Position numbers and translations under genes: made by a program. The notes under the pieces are model-generated. The model saw only the letters and a program-made list of their open reading frames with translations. It was not told the origin of the DNA and did no database searches. Shown piece after piece: positions 18,720-28,129 of a DNA stretch of 64,000 nt (position 1 is its first letter; every line of letters starts with the position of its first letter). The stretch is from Trebonia sp963795335 (GTDB lineage: Bacteria; Actinomycetota; Actinomycetes; Streptosporangiales; Streptosporangiaceae), in NCBI GenBank assembly GCA_963795335.1, contig CAWCHI010000006.1:496001-560000 (forward strand), in the 5' to 3' direction.

Positions 18720-19355
18720 CTAAGGCCGGGCGAAGCGGCTGGCCGCGGTCAGCTCCTGGACGATCGCGGGCGGGGCGGTGGCGGGCGAGCCCGCGGCGTA
18801 GGGCGGGTGCGGGTCGTACTCGATCTGCAGCTGGATCCGCTGCGCTTCCGCTTCCCCGGCGATCCGGCCCGCCAGGGCCAGGGCCATGTCGATCCCGGCC
18901 GAGACGCCCGCGCCGGTGACGTACTTGCCGTCGAAGACATAGCGCTCCGACCGGGGCACGGCGCCCAGGCGGCGCAGCTCCTCCACCGCGGTCCAGTGGG
19001 TGGTGGCGGCCCGGCCGCTGAGGAGGCCCGCTCCGGCCAGGATGAGCGAGCCGGTGCAGACCGAGGTGGTCCAGGCGGTGAACGCGTCCGCCGCGATCAG
19101 CCAGTCGCGCAGCGGCCCGGGGGTCATCTGGGCCGACTGCCCGGGGCCGCCGGGGACGACCACGATGTCGGGCTGGGGCACGTCGGCGTAGGCCGCCGGG
19201 GCCGCGACGGTGAGGGTGCCGGTCTCGTCGGTGACTCCACCCGCCCGTTCGGCCGCGAACACGACCTCGGCCCCGGTCAGGTGGTGGAGAACCTGATGCG
19301 GCCCGACCGCGTCGAGCGCGGTGAACCGGTCAAACAGGGCGATGGCGATCTGCAT
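18720..19355 (-). CDS. DJ-1/PfpI family protein, isonitrile hydratase-like
   Basis: A 211-residue protein of the DJ-1/ThiJ/PfpI superfamily. It opens with IALFDRFTALDAVGPHQVL, has the nucleophile-elbow Cys in TSVCTGSLILAGAGLLSGR, and ends with a conserved AGIDMALALAGRIAG helix. This subgroup includes InhA isonitrile hydratase and the sensor halves of GlxA regulators. Substrate is unknown. Its ATG at 19355 lies inside the 3' end of the GlxA-like gene (26-base overlap), so both are co-expressed. Confidence 0.88.
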   Translation of the reverse strand: MQIAIALFDRFTALDAVGPHQVLHHLTGAEVVFAAERAGGVTDETGTLTVAAPAAYADVPQPDIVVVPGGPGQSAQMTPGPLRDWLIAADAFTAWTTSVCTGSLILAGAGLLSGRAATTHWTAVEELRRLGAVPRSERYVFDGKYVTGAGVSAGIDMALALAGRIAGEAEAQRIQLQIEYDPHPPYAAGSPATAPPAIVQELTAASRFARP

Positions 19356-20348
19356 GCTGCTGCTCCTTCTCGTTGGGCCGGGGCGGCTGGGCGGGCCGGA
19401 AACGGCGGCGGTACTCGGCCGGGCTGACGCCGAGGGCTTCGATGAAAGCGCGGCGCATCGCCTCGGCGGTGCCGTAGCCGCAGGCCCGGGCGGTCTGCTG
19501 GACCCCCGCGGGGGTGTCCTCGAGCTGGCGGCGGGCGGCTTCCAGGCGCACCCGGTCCACGTACCGGCCCGGGGTCAGGCCGACCTCGGCCGTGAACGCC
19601 CGGGCGAAGTGCCGCGGCGACAGGCTGGCCCGGCGTGCCAGCGCCTCGACCGCCAAATCGGCCGCCGGGTGCTCGGCGATCCACTGCTGCACGTCGCGCA
19701 GCGGCGCCCGCCGGGCGACCTGGGCCGACAGCTGCGCGCTGAACTGGGCCTGGCTGCCCGGGCGGCGCAGGAACACGACCAGCTCGCGCGCGACGGCGAG
19801 GGCGGCGTCGCGGCCAAGGTCGTCTTCGATGAGGGCGAGGGCCAGGTCGATGCCGGCCGTGACCCCGGCCGAGGTGGCGACGCGGCCGTCGCTGATGAAG
19901 ATCGGGTCGGGGTCGACCCGCACGGCCGGGAACTGGCGGCTCAGCTCTGCGCACTGCGACCAGTGGGTGGTGACCCGCCGGCCGTCGAGCAGCCCCGCCG
20001 CGGCCAGCAGGAAGGCGCCGGTGCAGACCGACGCGACCCGGCGCGCGCCGGCCGCATGCTCACGGAGCCAGGCCACCAGCTCGGGCGGCTGGACGCGGGC
20101 TCCCTCACCGCCGGGGACGAGCAGCAGGTCGGGCCGCGGCTGGCCGGGCCGGCCAGGGTCGGCAGGTCGCCGTCAGGTGCGATCGCCAGCCCGCTGCCGG
20201 AGCGGACTGGAGCACCGTCCATGCTGGCGGTGCGCAGCCGGTAAGCGCGGTCGCCGCCGGGGCCGCGGGCGTGCGCGAAGGCCTCCAGCGGCCCGGTGAC
20301 GTCGAGGGACTGCACCCGGTCGAACAGCACGATCAGCACGGTGCGCAC
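19330..20348 (-). CDS. GlxA-family transcriptional regulator (DJ-1 domain plus AraC helix-turn-helix), one frame break
   Basis: About 340 residues are recovered across one frame change. The N-terminal DJ-1-like domain starts VRTVLIVLFDRVQSLDVTGP, continues LLLVPGGEGARVQPPELVAW, and holds SVCTGAFLLAAAGLLDGR. The C-terminal AraC domain has two helix-turn-helix units (AVEALARRASLSPRHFARAF and the downstream VQQTARACGYGTAEAMRRAF). GlxA regulators are activators whose effectors are usually unknown small molecules. The break near 20,145 fits GGG reduced to GG. The GTG at 20348 is the first sensible start. It is divergent from the methyltransferase gene. Confidence 0.85.
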
Positions 20349-20508
20349 GGGATCCAGTCTGCGGGCCGGCGGTCGGTGGCAGCAATGACAAAAAACCCAC
20401 TGATCCTGCCATCGGCCCGCCGGCCCGGGGCGCGGCGACCTTGCCCGGGCCCGGGGCCGGCCAGCAGACTGGAGCGTACGGACAGCGGCGAAGCGAACGG
20501 GGGCCGCG

Positions 20509-21327
20509 ATGGCGACCGCAGGCGGGCAACAGCCCCAGTGGACCCTGGTGGACGAGGGCTGGGGGCGGGCGGCGGCCGACTTCGCCGCGCTCAGCGAGCC
20601 GGGCAACTGCCGGGAGTACGTCACCTTGCACCACCGGCTTGGGGTCGACGCGGGCGACCGGCTGCTCGACGTTGCCTGCGGGTCGGGGCTCGCCCTCGAG
20701 CTGGCCCGGCTGCGCGGCGCCGCCTGCGCTGGCATCGACGCCTCGCCCCGGCTGGTCGCGGTGGCGCGGGACCGCAGTCCCGGCGCCGACATCCGGGTCG
20801 GTGACATGAACGCGCTGCCGTGGGCGGCGGAGTCGTTCGACGTGGTCACCAGCTTCCGCGGGATCTGGGGGACCACGCCGGGCGCGGTCGCCGAGATCCA
20901 CCGGGTGCTGCGGCCAGGCGGCCGGGTCGGGATCACCGTGTGGGGCCACATCAAGGCCTCGCCCGGGGCCTGGGCACTGGCGCCGTTGCGGCTGGCCGCC
21001 CAGGAAAAGGTCGGCAACCAGGCGGCGATGGTGTCGCTCGGCCGTCCCGGGGCGGGCGAGGAGCTGCTCGCGGCGCACCAGTTCACCGCCGTCGAGCGGA
21101 TCGAGGTGCCCTTCGCCTGGGAGTTCGCCGACCCGGAGCTGTACGCGCGGGCGATCGCGTCGACCGGGCCGGCCTACGAGGCGATCCTGAACGTGGGGGC
21201 GCAGGAGTTCCGGCGCGCGGCGGTGGAGCAGGCGCGGGGTCAGCTGCGGGACGGGCTGCCGCTCCGGGCCGAGATCAAGGTCGTGGGCTACCTGGCCCGC
21301 AAGGCAGAACGGACGGGCCCGGCATGA
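20509..21327 (+). CDS. SAM-dependent class I methyltransferase
   Basis: A 272-residue enzyme with a Methyltransf_11/25 core. Motif I, the SAM-binding glycine loop, is LLDVACGSGLALELARL; a second acidic position is GIDASPRLVAVA; post-I reads GDMNALPWAAESFDVVTSF. The C-terminal part probably binds the acceptor, which cannot be named. It begins a three-gene operon with 4-base overlaps to the next two genes. Confidence 0.88.
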   Translation: MATAGGQQPQWTLVDEGWGRAAADFAALSEPGNCREYVTLHHRLGVDAGDRLLDVACGSGLALELARLRGAACAGIDASPRLVAVARDRSPGADIRVGDMNALPWAAESFDVVTSFRGIWGTTPGAVAEIHRVLRPGGRVGITVWGHIKASPGAWALAPLRLAAQEKVGNQAAMVSLGRPGAGEELLAAHQFTAVERIEVPFAWEFADPELYARAIASTGPAYEAILNVGAQEFRRAAVEQARGQLRDGLPLRAEIKVVGYLARKAERTGPA

Positions 21328-21932
21328 CCGGAAGCTACCTGGGCGACCCGCCGCCGTCGGCGGGCGCGCACGAGCTGTTCGACGAGGACCTCGCCGACAC
21401 TGGCTACGTGTGGAACGTGTCGCGGTTGTGGGCCCACCAGCCGGACACCATGAAGGCGCTGTTCGAGCTGATGTCGGCCGCCTTCCGGCACAGCCGGCTG
21501 TCGTTCCGCCAGCGCGGCATCCTGGTCGCCGCCACCGCCTCGACCCTGGGCGACTCGTACTGCTCGCTGGCGTGGGGGAGCAAGCTCGCCGGGGCGTCCG
21601 CCCCTGAGCTCGCGGCGGCGGTGCTGTCCGGCACCGACGAGGGCCTGACGGACCAGGAGCAGGCCCTCGCCGGGTGGGCGAGGCAGGTCACCCGCGACCC
21701 TAACGGGACGACCCCGGCCGACGTGCAGGCGCTGCGGGCGGCCGGGCTCGACGACGAGCAGATCTTCGCGGTCACCGCCTTCGTCGCCCTCCGGCTCGCG
21801 TTCTCCACCGTCAACGACGCCCTCGGGGCCAGCCCGGACCACCAGCTGGCGGCGTCGGTGCCGGCGGAGGTTCGGGCGGTGGTCAGCTACGGCCGTCCGG
21901 CCGCCCAGCCGGACGTCACGCCGGCCCCTTGA
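21324..21932 (+). CDS. Carboxymuconolactone decarboxylase/AhpD-like protein
   Basis: A 202-residue all-helical protein of the AhpD/CMD superfamily. It shows the family pattern of a long helix (MKALFELMSAAFRHSRLSFR), the region around DSYCSLAWGSKL where AhpD has its CxxC and downstream His, and a C-terminal DDEQIFAVTAFVALRLAFST helix. Here the motif is SYCSLAWG, with only one Cys, so a classical two-Cys alkylhydroperoxidase cycle is unlikely. ATG at 21324 overlaps the methyltransferase stop (ATGA). Confidence 0.8.
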   Translation: MTGSYLGDPPPSAGAHELFDEDLADTGYVWNVSRLWAHQPDTMKALFELMSAAFRHSRLSFRQRGILVAATASTLGDSYCSLAWGSKLAGASAPELAAAVLSGTDEGLTDQEQALAGWARQVTRDPNGTTPADVQALRAAGLDDEQIFAVTAFVALRLAFSTVNDALGASPDHQLAASVPAEVRAVVSYGRPAAQPDVTPAP

Positions 21933-22408
21933 CCGTGCCCGCCGTTCAGCGGTTTGACGTCCAGGTAGCGTCCGGCCCCCGCGGCCACGCGCTGATCGTG
22001 GTGCCCTTCGACCCGGACGCGGAATGGGGCGCGAAGGCGGTGCACCACGTGAGCGGCACGGTCAACGGATGGCGGGTCCGGGTGACGCTCGAGCCCGGCG
22101 ACCGCGGGTGGGCGTTCACGCTGAACCCGGCCAGGATGCAGCACGGGGGTATCGTCATCGGCTCCCAGGTGCCGGTGGAACTGGCGCCCGAGGGGCCGCA
22201 GCGCGGCGACCTGGCCGAGGACATCGCCGCCGCACTGGAAGCCAACCCCGTGGCGGGCGCGTTCTTCGACACGCTGGCGCAGTTCTACCGCAAGGGGTAC
22301 CTGCGGTACGTCGACGCCACCAAGCGGCGGCCGGACCTGCGAGCGGAACGGATCGCCGAGGTGACGGACCTGCTCACCCGCGGGATCAAGGAACGGCCGC
22401 GTTCGTGA
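21929..22408 (+). CDS. DUF1905/YdeI (OmpD-associated) family protein
   Basis: A 159-residue protein. The first 100 residues fit DUF1905 (a small beta-barrel: VPFDPDAEWG, then HHVSGTVNGWRVRVTLEPGD, then GIVIGSQVPVELAPEGPQ); the last 50 are the YdeI/OmdA helix bundle (LAQFYRKGYLRYVDATKR). YdeI homologues in enterobacteria are linked to resistance to antimicrobial peptides; the role in actinobacteria is not established. The start is a TTG that overlaps the upstream stop, keeping it in the operon. Confidence 0.82.
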   Translation: MTVPAVQRFDVQVASGPRGHALIVVPFDPDAEWGAKAVHHVSGTVNGWRVRVTLEPGDRGWAFTLNPARMQHGGIVIGSQVPVELAPEGPQRGDLAEDIAAALEANPVAGAFFDTLAQFYRKGYLRYVDATKRRPDLRAERIAEVTDLLTRGIKERPRS

Positions 22409-22426
22409 GCTGACCGGCGGCGCCGG

Positions 22427-22971
22427 TCACCGCCCGGCCGCCTCCCGCAGCAGGCTGAATTCCTCTGCCAGCCGGCCCGCCTGGTAGGCGGCGTTGAGGC
22501 CGCTGGGGTTGGGCAGGACCCACAGCCGCGCCGGCCCCAGCCGTTCGGGCTGCGGGCCGACGACGGCCCTCGGACGGGCGAACGCGGTCCGGTAGGCGGT
22601 GACGCCGGCGATCGCGACGTAGCGCGGGCGGCGGTCCTCCGCCAGGGCGAGCAGGCGCGCGCCGCCCGCCCGCAACTCGGCCGGGGTCAGCTCGGCCGCC
22701 TGGGCGGTGGCGCGGGGCGCGATGTTGGTGATGCCGAGTCCGCAGCGGGCCAGCTCGTCCTGCTCGGACGGGCTCGAGCCGGCGCGGGGTGAAGCCAGCC
22801 GCGTGGAGGGTGGGCCAGAAGCGGTTGCCGGGGCGGGCGAAATGCCAGCCCGTCGCGGCCGAGTACAGGCCCGGGTTGATCCCGCTGAACAGCACGTGGA
22901 AGGGCTCGCCCGGGGGCCGGCAGCACGTCCGGGATGGTGGCGTCCCGCGCCGCCTCGAGGTCCAGCTTCAC
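22427..22971 (-). pseudogene. mug: Mug-type G/U mismatch DNA glycosylase (frame breaks)
   Basis: About 180 residues of a uracil-DNA glycosylase family 2 enzyme are recovered across two frame changes (near 22,900 and 22,775). The catalytic-pocket motif LFSGINPGLYSAATGWHFAR includes the family GINPG, and the C-terminal DNA-intercalation motif NPSGLNAAYQ is intact. Mug removes uracil or ethenocytosine from mismatches. The breaks leave both diagnostic motifs intact, so sequence error is the simpler explanation. It starts 8 bases after the epimerase gene stop. Confidence 0.8.
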
Positions 22972-22979
22972 CGGCCCGT

Positions 22980-23866
22980 TCAGACGTCCTTGAGCGCGTC
23001 GCGCCAGGAGTGCTCGGGCTGGTAGCCGAGCAGCTCACGGGCGCCGTCGATGGCGAGCAGGGTCCGTACTCGTCGACCTCGCCGGTGACCGGGACGTCGG
23101 GGAAGACCTCGGCCAGCAGCTCGCGCGAGGGACGGTTCATCACCGTGTCGGCCGCCGCGATGATGACGTTGCGGCTGCCGTCGACGTCCGCTTCCAGGCC
23201 CAGGCGGCAGGCTGCGGCGACGTCGCGCACGTCGACGTAGCCCCAGGCGTTCCACTTGCGCGCGTGCGGGTCGGTCCAGAACGTCGGGAACCGCTGGTAG
23301 TCGGCGGCCTCCATGATGTTGGAGATCCGCAGGCCCACAAAGCCGATGCCCGGACCAGCGGGCGAGCTGCTCCGGCGAGGGTCTCGCTGGCGACCTTGGA
23401 CAGCGCGTAGGTGGTGGACGGGAACGGGAAGTGGTCCTCGTCGACCGGGAGCGTAGCGCAGCTCGCCGGGCGCGCCCGGCCGCTGCTCGGCGGGGCCGCC
23501 GAAGGGCAGGCCGAGGGTGGTCTCGCTCGACGCCCACACGACCCGGGACAGTCCCAGCGCGGCGGCCGCGTGGAACACGTTGAAGTTCATCGTCGTGTTG
23601 GCGGTGAAGGTCACCGCGGGGGTGGACCGGCCGGGGGCCGGGATGTTCGCCAGGTGCACCACCGCGTCGGCGTCGCGCAGTACCTCGGTCGCCTGGCCGT
23701 AGTCGGTCAGGTCGGCCCGCAGCACCCCGGCGGCCACGTCGGCCGGGCTGAGGGCGGTGTCGGTGGCGGTCACCTGGTAGCCGTGCTCGCGCAGGTGGGC
23801 CGCCGCCACCCGCCCCGCCTTGCCGGTCGCCCCGGTGACGCAGATTCGTCGTGCGCTAGCCGTCAT
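22980..23866 (-). pseudogene. NAD-dependent epimerase/dehydratase (frame breaks)
   Basis: An extended short-chain dehydrogenase of about 295 residues. The Rossmann motif is ICVTGATGKAGRVAAAHL, the acidic loop DLTDYGQATEVLRDADAVVH follows, then SSETTLGLPFGG, and a YALSK catalytic motif is found after a frame change near 23,440. The C-terminal part (GLRISNIMEAADYQRFPTFW, then WGYVDVRDVAAACRLGLE) is good family sequence. Two or three frame changes are needed (near 23,440, 23,350 and 23,070); the last frame ends RELLGYQPEHSWRDALKDV at 22980. Substrate unknown, probably a nucleotide sugar or small carbonyl compound. Confidence 0.8.
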
Positions 23867-23875
23867 GGTCCGAGC

Positions 23876-24891
23876 CTAGTGAGCGCGGTCCTCCATGGGC
23901 ACCACGGCTGGCGGGAACCCGCTCGGCCGCGGGAACCGGGCCGGGCGGGGTGCCGTCGCCGAACGGGCGGCCGCCCAGCTGCTCGCGGTGGTGCGGGGTG
24001 AGCCAGCCGGACAGGTCCGGCCCGTCGGGGACGATGCCGGACGGGTTGAGGTTCTCGTGCACCAGGTAGTAGTGCTGCTTGGTCTGCACGAAGTCGATCG
24101 TGTCGCCGAAGCCTGGGGTCTGGAACAGGTCGCGGGCGTAGGCCCACAGCGCCGGGAACTCGATGAGCTTGTTCCGGTTGCACTTGAAGTGGCCGTGGTA
24201 CACGGCGTCGAACCGGGCCAGCGTGGTGCCACAGCCGCACGTCCGCCTCGGTGATCGTGTCGCCGACCAGGTAGCGGCGGGTGGTAAGCCGCTCTTCCAG
24301 CCGGTCGAGCCGGGCGAACAGCGCCCGGTAGGCCTCGTCGTAGGCCTGCTGGCTGGTGGCGAAGCCGCAGCGGTAGACGCCGTTGTTGACCTCGCGGTAG
24401 ATCGGCTCGCTGACCTCCTCGATCTCGTCGCGCAGGCGCGTCCGGGTACAGGTCGGGGGCGCCCGCCCGGTGGTAGCGCCGTCCACTCGCTCTCCAGGTC
24501 GCAGCGTGATGTGCCGGAAGTCGGAGGTCACCACGGCGCCGCTCGGGATGTCCACGATCGCGGGGACGGTGACGCCGCGGTCGTAGCCGGGGACCGCCTT
24601 CTCGTAGGCCTCGCGCAGCCAGTGGATGCCGAGCACCGGGTCCTTCTCCCCCGGGTCGAGGTCGAACTCCAGGACCGCCAGTCGTGCGTCGGGCCGCAGA
24701 TGCCCATGGACAGCGCGTCTTCCAGGCCGAGCAGGCGGCGGACGATCATCGCCCGGTTGGCCCACGGGCAGCCGCGCGCCACGACGAGCCGGTACCGGCC
24801 CGGCTCGACCGGCCAGCCGTCGCGCGCCGTCGGCCGTGATCCGGCCGTCCAGGTAGGTGGTGTCGCGCTTGAACTCGCCCACGGTGCTCAT
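23876..24891 (-). pseudogene. Glutathionyl-hydroquinone reductase-like GST (frame breaks)
   Basis: A Xi-class glutathione transferase of the YqjG/ECM4 type, about 335 residues once at least four frame changes are applied. The N-terminal thioredoxin fold holds the catalytic Cys in RGCPWANRAMIVRRLLGLED; the motif VPAIVDIPSGAVVTSDFRHI follows, then EVNNGVYRCGFATSQQAYDE and RYLVGDTITEADVRLW, with HFKCNRNKLIEFPALWAYAR near the C-terminus. These enzymes reduce glutathionyl-quinones. Actinobacteria usually make mycothiol rather than glutathione, so the physiological thiol is uncertain. The N-terminal part is the most broken. Confidence 0.8.
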
Positions 24892-24990
24892 GAAGCCGAA
24901 CCTATGCTGCCCTGCCCCGGCCTGCGCGCCCGGGGCAGCGGTTCGGCCGGCCGCGACGGCGCCCCGTGACGGGTGCCCGGCGGGACCGCG

Positions 24991-25335
24991 TCAGGCGTAC
25001 TCGCGCAGGCCGTCGATGACACGCTGCAGCAGACGGTGGTCCTGCGGCGAGGCGTAGGCGTCCTCGCTGATCCGCACGAGCTCGGCCGCCGCGAGGTCTT
25101 CGAGCAGCACCCGGGTGACGCCGAGCGATACCGCGCAGTGCGCCGACAGCTCCGCGACCGACAGTGCCCCCGAGGACGCCCGCTCGTACAGCCGGCGCGC
25201 CTCAGGCGACAGCTGGAGCGCGACCGCCGGCTCATAACGCTCGACCGAGACCAGCGTGTGCACGTACAAGTGCTGCCGGGTCCGGGTGCGCCCGCCGGTC
25301 AGCACGTAAGGACGGACCCAGGGGTTGCCCGTCAC
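24991..25335 (-). CDS. cvnC: DUF742 protein, conservon component CvnC
   Basis: A 114-residue winged-helix-like protein of family DUF742: WVRPYVLTGGRTRTRQHLYV at the N-terminus, then LYERASSGALSVAELSAHCA and VSLGVTRVLLEDLAAAELVR. In Streptomyces, such proteins are the third member of the cvnABCD operons, which control development and secondary metabolism. The GTG at 25335 overlaps the roadblock gene stop by 4 bases. Confidence 0.9.
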   Translation of the reverse strand: MTGNPWVRPYVLTGGRTRTRQHLYVHTLVSVERYEPAVALQLSPEARRLYERASSGALSVAELSAHCAVSLGVTRVLLEDLAAAELVRISEDAYASPQDHRLLQRVIDGLREYA

Positions 25336-25778
25336 CGTCCGCCCCGCCCGCTGCCCGCGTTCACCCGGCGCAGGTCGTCGCGTAGCTGCGGGGTGAGCAC
25401 GTGGCCAACGGTGTCGACCAGCTGGGCCATCTTGTGCGCAACGACGCCGAGGTTGGCGCCGTCCCGGACCAGGACGGCGAACCCGGCCATGGTGCCGATG
25501 CTCATGAACAGGAAGTGGCCGGACGGGAACTTGAGCATCACGTGGTCGCACCCCGCCTCGCCCACAGTTCTGGCGATGTTGTTGCCCAGGCTGATGATGC
25601 CGCTCGTCATTGCGGCGAGCGGGTCGGCCAGGTCGGGCGACATCCCCCCCGCCGCGATCAGCGGAAGGCCGTCGGACGACACGATCAGTGCGTGGCTGAC
25701 CCCCGGCGTGGACGCGGCGAAGTTGTCGACCAGCCAGCCGAAGTCCTGCGGGTCGCGCGGCATGCCCGGATGCATCAT
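25332..25778 (-). CDS. cvnB: Roadblock/LC7 domain protein, conservon component CvnB
   Basis: A 148-residue roadblock/LC7 (MglB-like) protein: DFGWLVDNFAASTPGVSHAL, then IVSSDGLPLIAAGGMSPDLA, and a closing LVDTVGHVLTPQLRDDLRR. In conservons it pairs with a small Ras-like GTPase (CvnD) as a GTPase-activating partner. The start overlaps the histidine kinase stop by 4 bases, so all three are co-translated. Confidence 0.93.
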   Translation of the reverse strand: MMHPGMPRDPQDFGWLVDNFAASTPGVSHALIVSSDGLPLIAAGGMSPDLADPLAAMTSGIISLGNNIARTVGEAGCDHVMLKFPSGHFLFMSIGTMAGFAVLVRDGANLGVVAHKMAQLVDTVGHVLTPQLRDDLRRVNAGSGRGGR

Positions 25779-27686
25779 GGGGTGCTCTCCTCCTCGAGGG
25801 CGGTGTCGTCGTCCACGCCGCGATCCCGGCCGGCGCCCGGGGAACTGGCACCCAGGGAACCAGCGCCCAGGGAAAAGGCGCTCAAGTCGTCGGCGAAGGC
25901 GCGCCGGGCGGCTGCCTGCTGGTGCTCTGAGGCCGGCCGGACCTGGTCCCGGGCCCGGGTCCAGGCCGCCGCGCCGCCCAGGCCGGCCAGCGGGCGCCGG
26001 GGCAGCCCGGAGGTGAGCTCCCCGGTTCCGGCCGGCCGTGTCCCGGGGAGCGGTGCGCCGGAGCCGGCGACGCCGCCGGACGGGGCGCGGCCCGGTCCGC
26101 CCACGCGGGAGCCGACCACCGCCAGCCCCGGGTGCTGGTCACGGGCGGGCTGGTCACGGGCGGACTGGTCACGGGCGGACTGGTCGGGCCATCGCGGCTG
26201 GTGCGGCCGGGCCGGCGCCAGCTGGGACACGTCGTTGACGGTGGTGGGCCTCAGGGCGGACGCCGGCGGGACCACGGCGGGCCGGCGCGGAGTCGGCTCG
26301 GCCGGAACCGCACACAGCAAGTGCGGCGGGATGGTCACCAGCGCGGTGGTGCCGCTGGCGGGCTGCGGGCGGGCGGCCAGCCGGACGCCGACCGAGTGCT
26401 TGCGCGCGACCCGGTGCACGACGGGGAACCCGGTGTGGCGCCCGGTCCGCTCGTCGACCTCGGGTACCGGCCCGGCCAGGGCCTCGTTGAGCGCGGCAGC
26501 CTGGTCGGCGGCGATGCCGATGCCGTTGTCCTCGATCCGGAACAGCACCGAGCCGTCCTCGAGCGGGTGCGCGCTCACGGTCACCGTCCCCGGGGAGTAG
26601 CGGGTCGCGTTGTCGAGCAGCGCCGCCATCAGCTCCCCGATGTCGTCGGCGGCGTACCCGAGCACGGCCAGGTCGGTGACCTGCCCGACGCTGACCTGCG
26701 TGTAGCGCTCGATGCCGGACAGCGCCATCCGGATCACGTCGAGCAGCGAGGTGGTGAACCCGGCCAGCTCTTCTTCGGCCCGGCCCGAAAGGGTGCGCAA
26801 GTCACGGCAGGCCCGGCGCATCCGGGTGACGGCGTGATCGACCTGGTACAGCCGCTGGAGCCGCTCCGGGTCGGCCTCGTCCGCCTCGAGCTCGTCGAGC
26901 GAGGTGCGCAGCTGCTCGGCCAGTACGAGCAGCTGCAGGCCGAACTGGTCGCACAGCTCGGGCCAGGGGCCTCCCGGCCGGGTCGCCGCTCCCCCGGGGG
27001 CGGCCGTGTCCGCCGGGTGGGTGTAGGCCGTGGCGGGGGCCTGGACCCGGGTCTCGCGCGGGCCGGCCCCGAACTCCGGGCCGGCGGAATCGGACGGCGG
27101 GAAATCAAGCGGGGCGGAAGCAGACGGACGGAAGCCCCCGGGCGGCGACATACTGCCCGGCCGCCCGGGACCGCGCTGGCCCGGACCCGGCTGGCCTGGC
27201 CCGAGGCTGCCCGGGGCTCGGCTGGCCCAGGATCGGCTGGCCCAGACCCGGGCTCGGGCGGCCGGAAACGGCTTGACCGTTGACCCGCGGCCAGGGGGCC
27301 GGCCGGGGACCGGTCCCCTGCCCGCCGCTGTCCGGCCCGGTCCGCAGCGGCCCGCCCGGCGGTTGCGTATCGCGGCGGGGTTTGCTTCGCGGCGGCTCGC
27401 CCCGGCGGGGCTCAGCTCGTTGCTGCCACGCCGGCAGCGCTCCCGGGGGCACGGTTCCCGGCTGCGCGCCGGGCGGTACCGTCCCCCGGTGCGCAGCGGC
27501 CGGCTCGTACGCGGGTTCGGGGGTGGCGCCCGGCTGGGCCGGGCCGCCCCAGCGGTCGCCGGTCCAGGCACCAGCGGCCGGGGGCGCGGATGACGATCCG
27601 GACGCCCTGACCGCCGAGACTGGCTGGTCGTCGCCCTCAGCATCCTCTCTTGCCCCGAGGATTCGTCTGAGGTTCCACCGAGTCAT
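25775..27686 (-). CDS. cvnA: Sensor-like histidine kinase ATPase, conservon component CvnA (one frame break)
   Basis: About 636 residues. The N-terminal 170 residues are disordered and rich in Pro, Gly and Gln. The core has a dimerisation-like helix pair (LVLAEQLRTSLDELEADEAD, then RLYQVDHAVTRMRRACRDLR) and a HATPase_c domain with N box ELMAALLDNATRYSPG and G1 box FRIEDNGIGI. It has no periplasmic sensor or membrane helix, unlike the larger nitrate-sensor-like CvnA proteins. A long Pro/Ala tail carries the repeat DQSARDQSARDQPARDQ. The start (ATG, TRWNLRRILG) is in a different frame from the ATPase; the change lies near 27,150-27,210 in a low-complexity Gly/Pro/Gln stretch. Confidence 0.85.
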
Positions 27687-27836
27687 GGACAGCAAGCTCT
27701 TCCCGCACGTCGGAAACGGACGTAGTTCAGACTGGCACAATCACGCGGCGGTTGCGGAGGCTTCGATACAGCAGTAGCCGCGTGTCTCAGGAAAATAGCC
27801 GCCATCAGCCGTCCTGCGTGAAACAATACCGATCTT

Positions 27837-27865
27837 ATTTGTCAAATGTGATAAACAAGACAAAT
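27837..27865. promoter_or_regulatory. AT-rich inverted repeat upstream of the conservon
   Basis: ATTTGTC and GACAAAT form 7-base arms 15 bases apart, about 150 bases upstream of the histidine kinase start, in a strikingly AT-rich pocket. It could be an operator for cvnABC; no T-run supports a terminator. Confidence 0.4.
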
Positions 27866-28129
27866 GCCTCAGACGGCCATGGAGCCGGCCTCCCCGAGCA
27901 GCGCGCGGCCGCGGTCGCGGCAGCCGGCCACGCCGTCCGGCCAGGGCCCGTCGTCCGGTCGCCGGCGGCCAGCTCGGGCACGGACGGGCCGGTCAGGTGG
28001 CCGAAGCCAACCAGGCTGATCACGCTGGGCAGCGCCCCTCGACCGCGGGGCTACCGCGAAGTGGCGCGCCGCCCGGTCCGGGCGCCTGGGGTGGGCTGCC
28101 GGGGGAGGCAGCTCTCGTTCGGATCACCT
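27866..28129 (-). other. Gap with a possible short, broken coding fragment
   Basis: On the minus strand, a stretch from about 28,023 reads ISLVGFGHLTGPSVPELAAG and, after a one-base shift, DDGPWPDGVAGCRDRGRALL ending in GEAGSMAV at a TGA near 27,868. The text looks coding but is too short to assign, and no ribosome site is obvious. I see nothing else here. Confidence 0.3.

Noticed and set aside
18158..18919. Open frames across the G-rich array encoding Gly/Arg/Gln repeats
   Set aside because: They arise from the 22-base repeat in three frames on both strands, have no ribosome site and run into the DJ-1 gene in antisense.
23411..24001. Plus-strand frame in the epimerase region
   Set aside because: Its sequence is Gly/Arg-rich shadow of good minus-strand family sequence.
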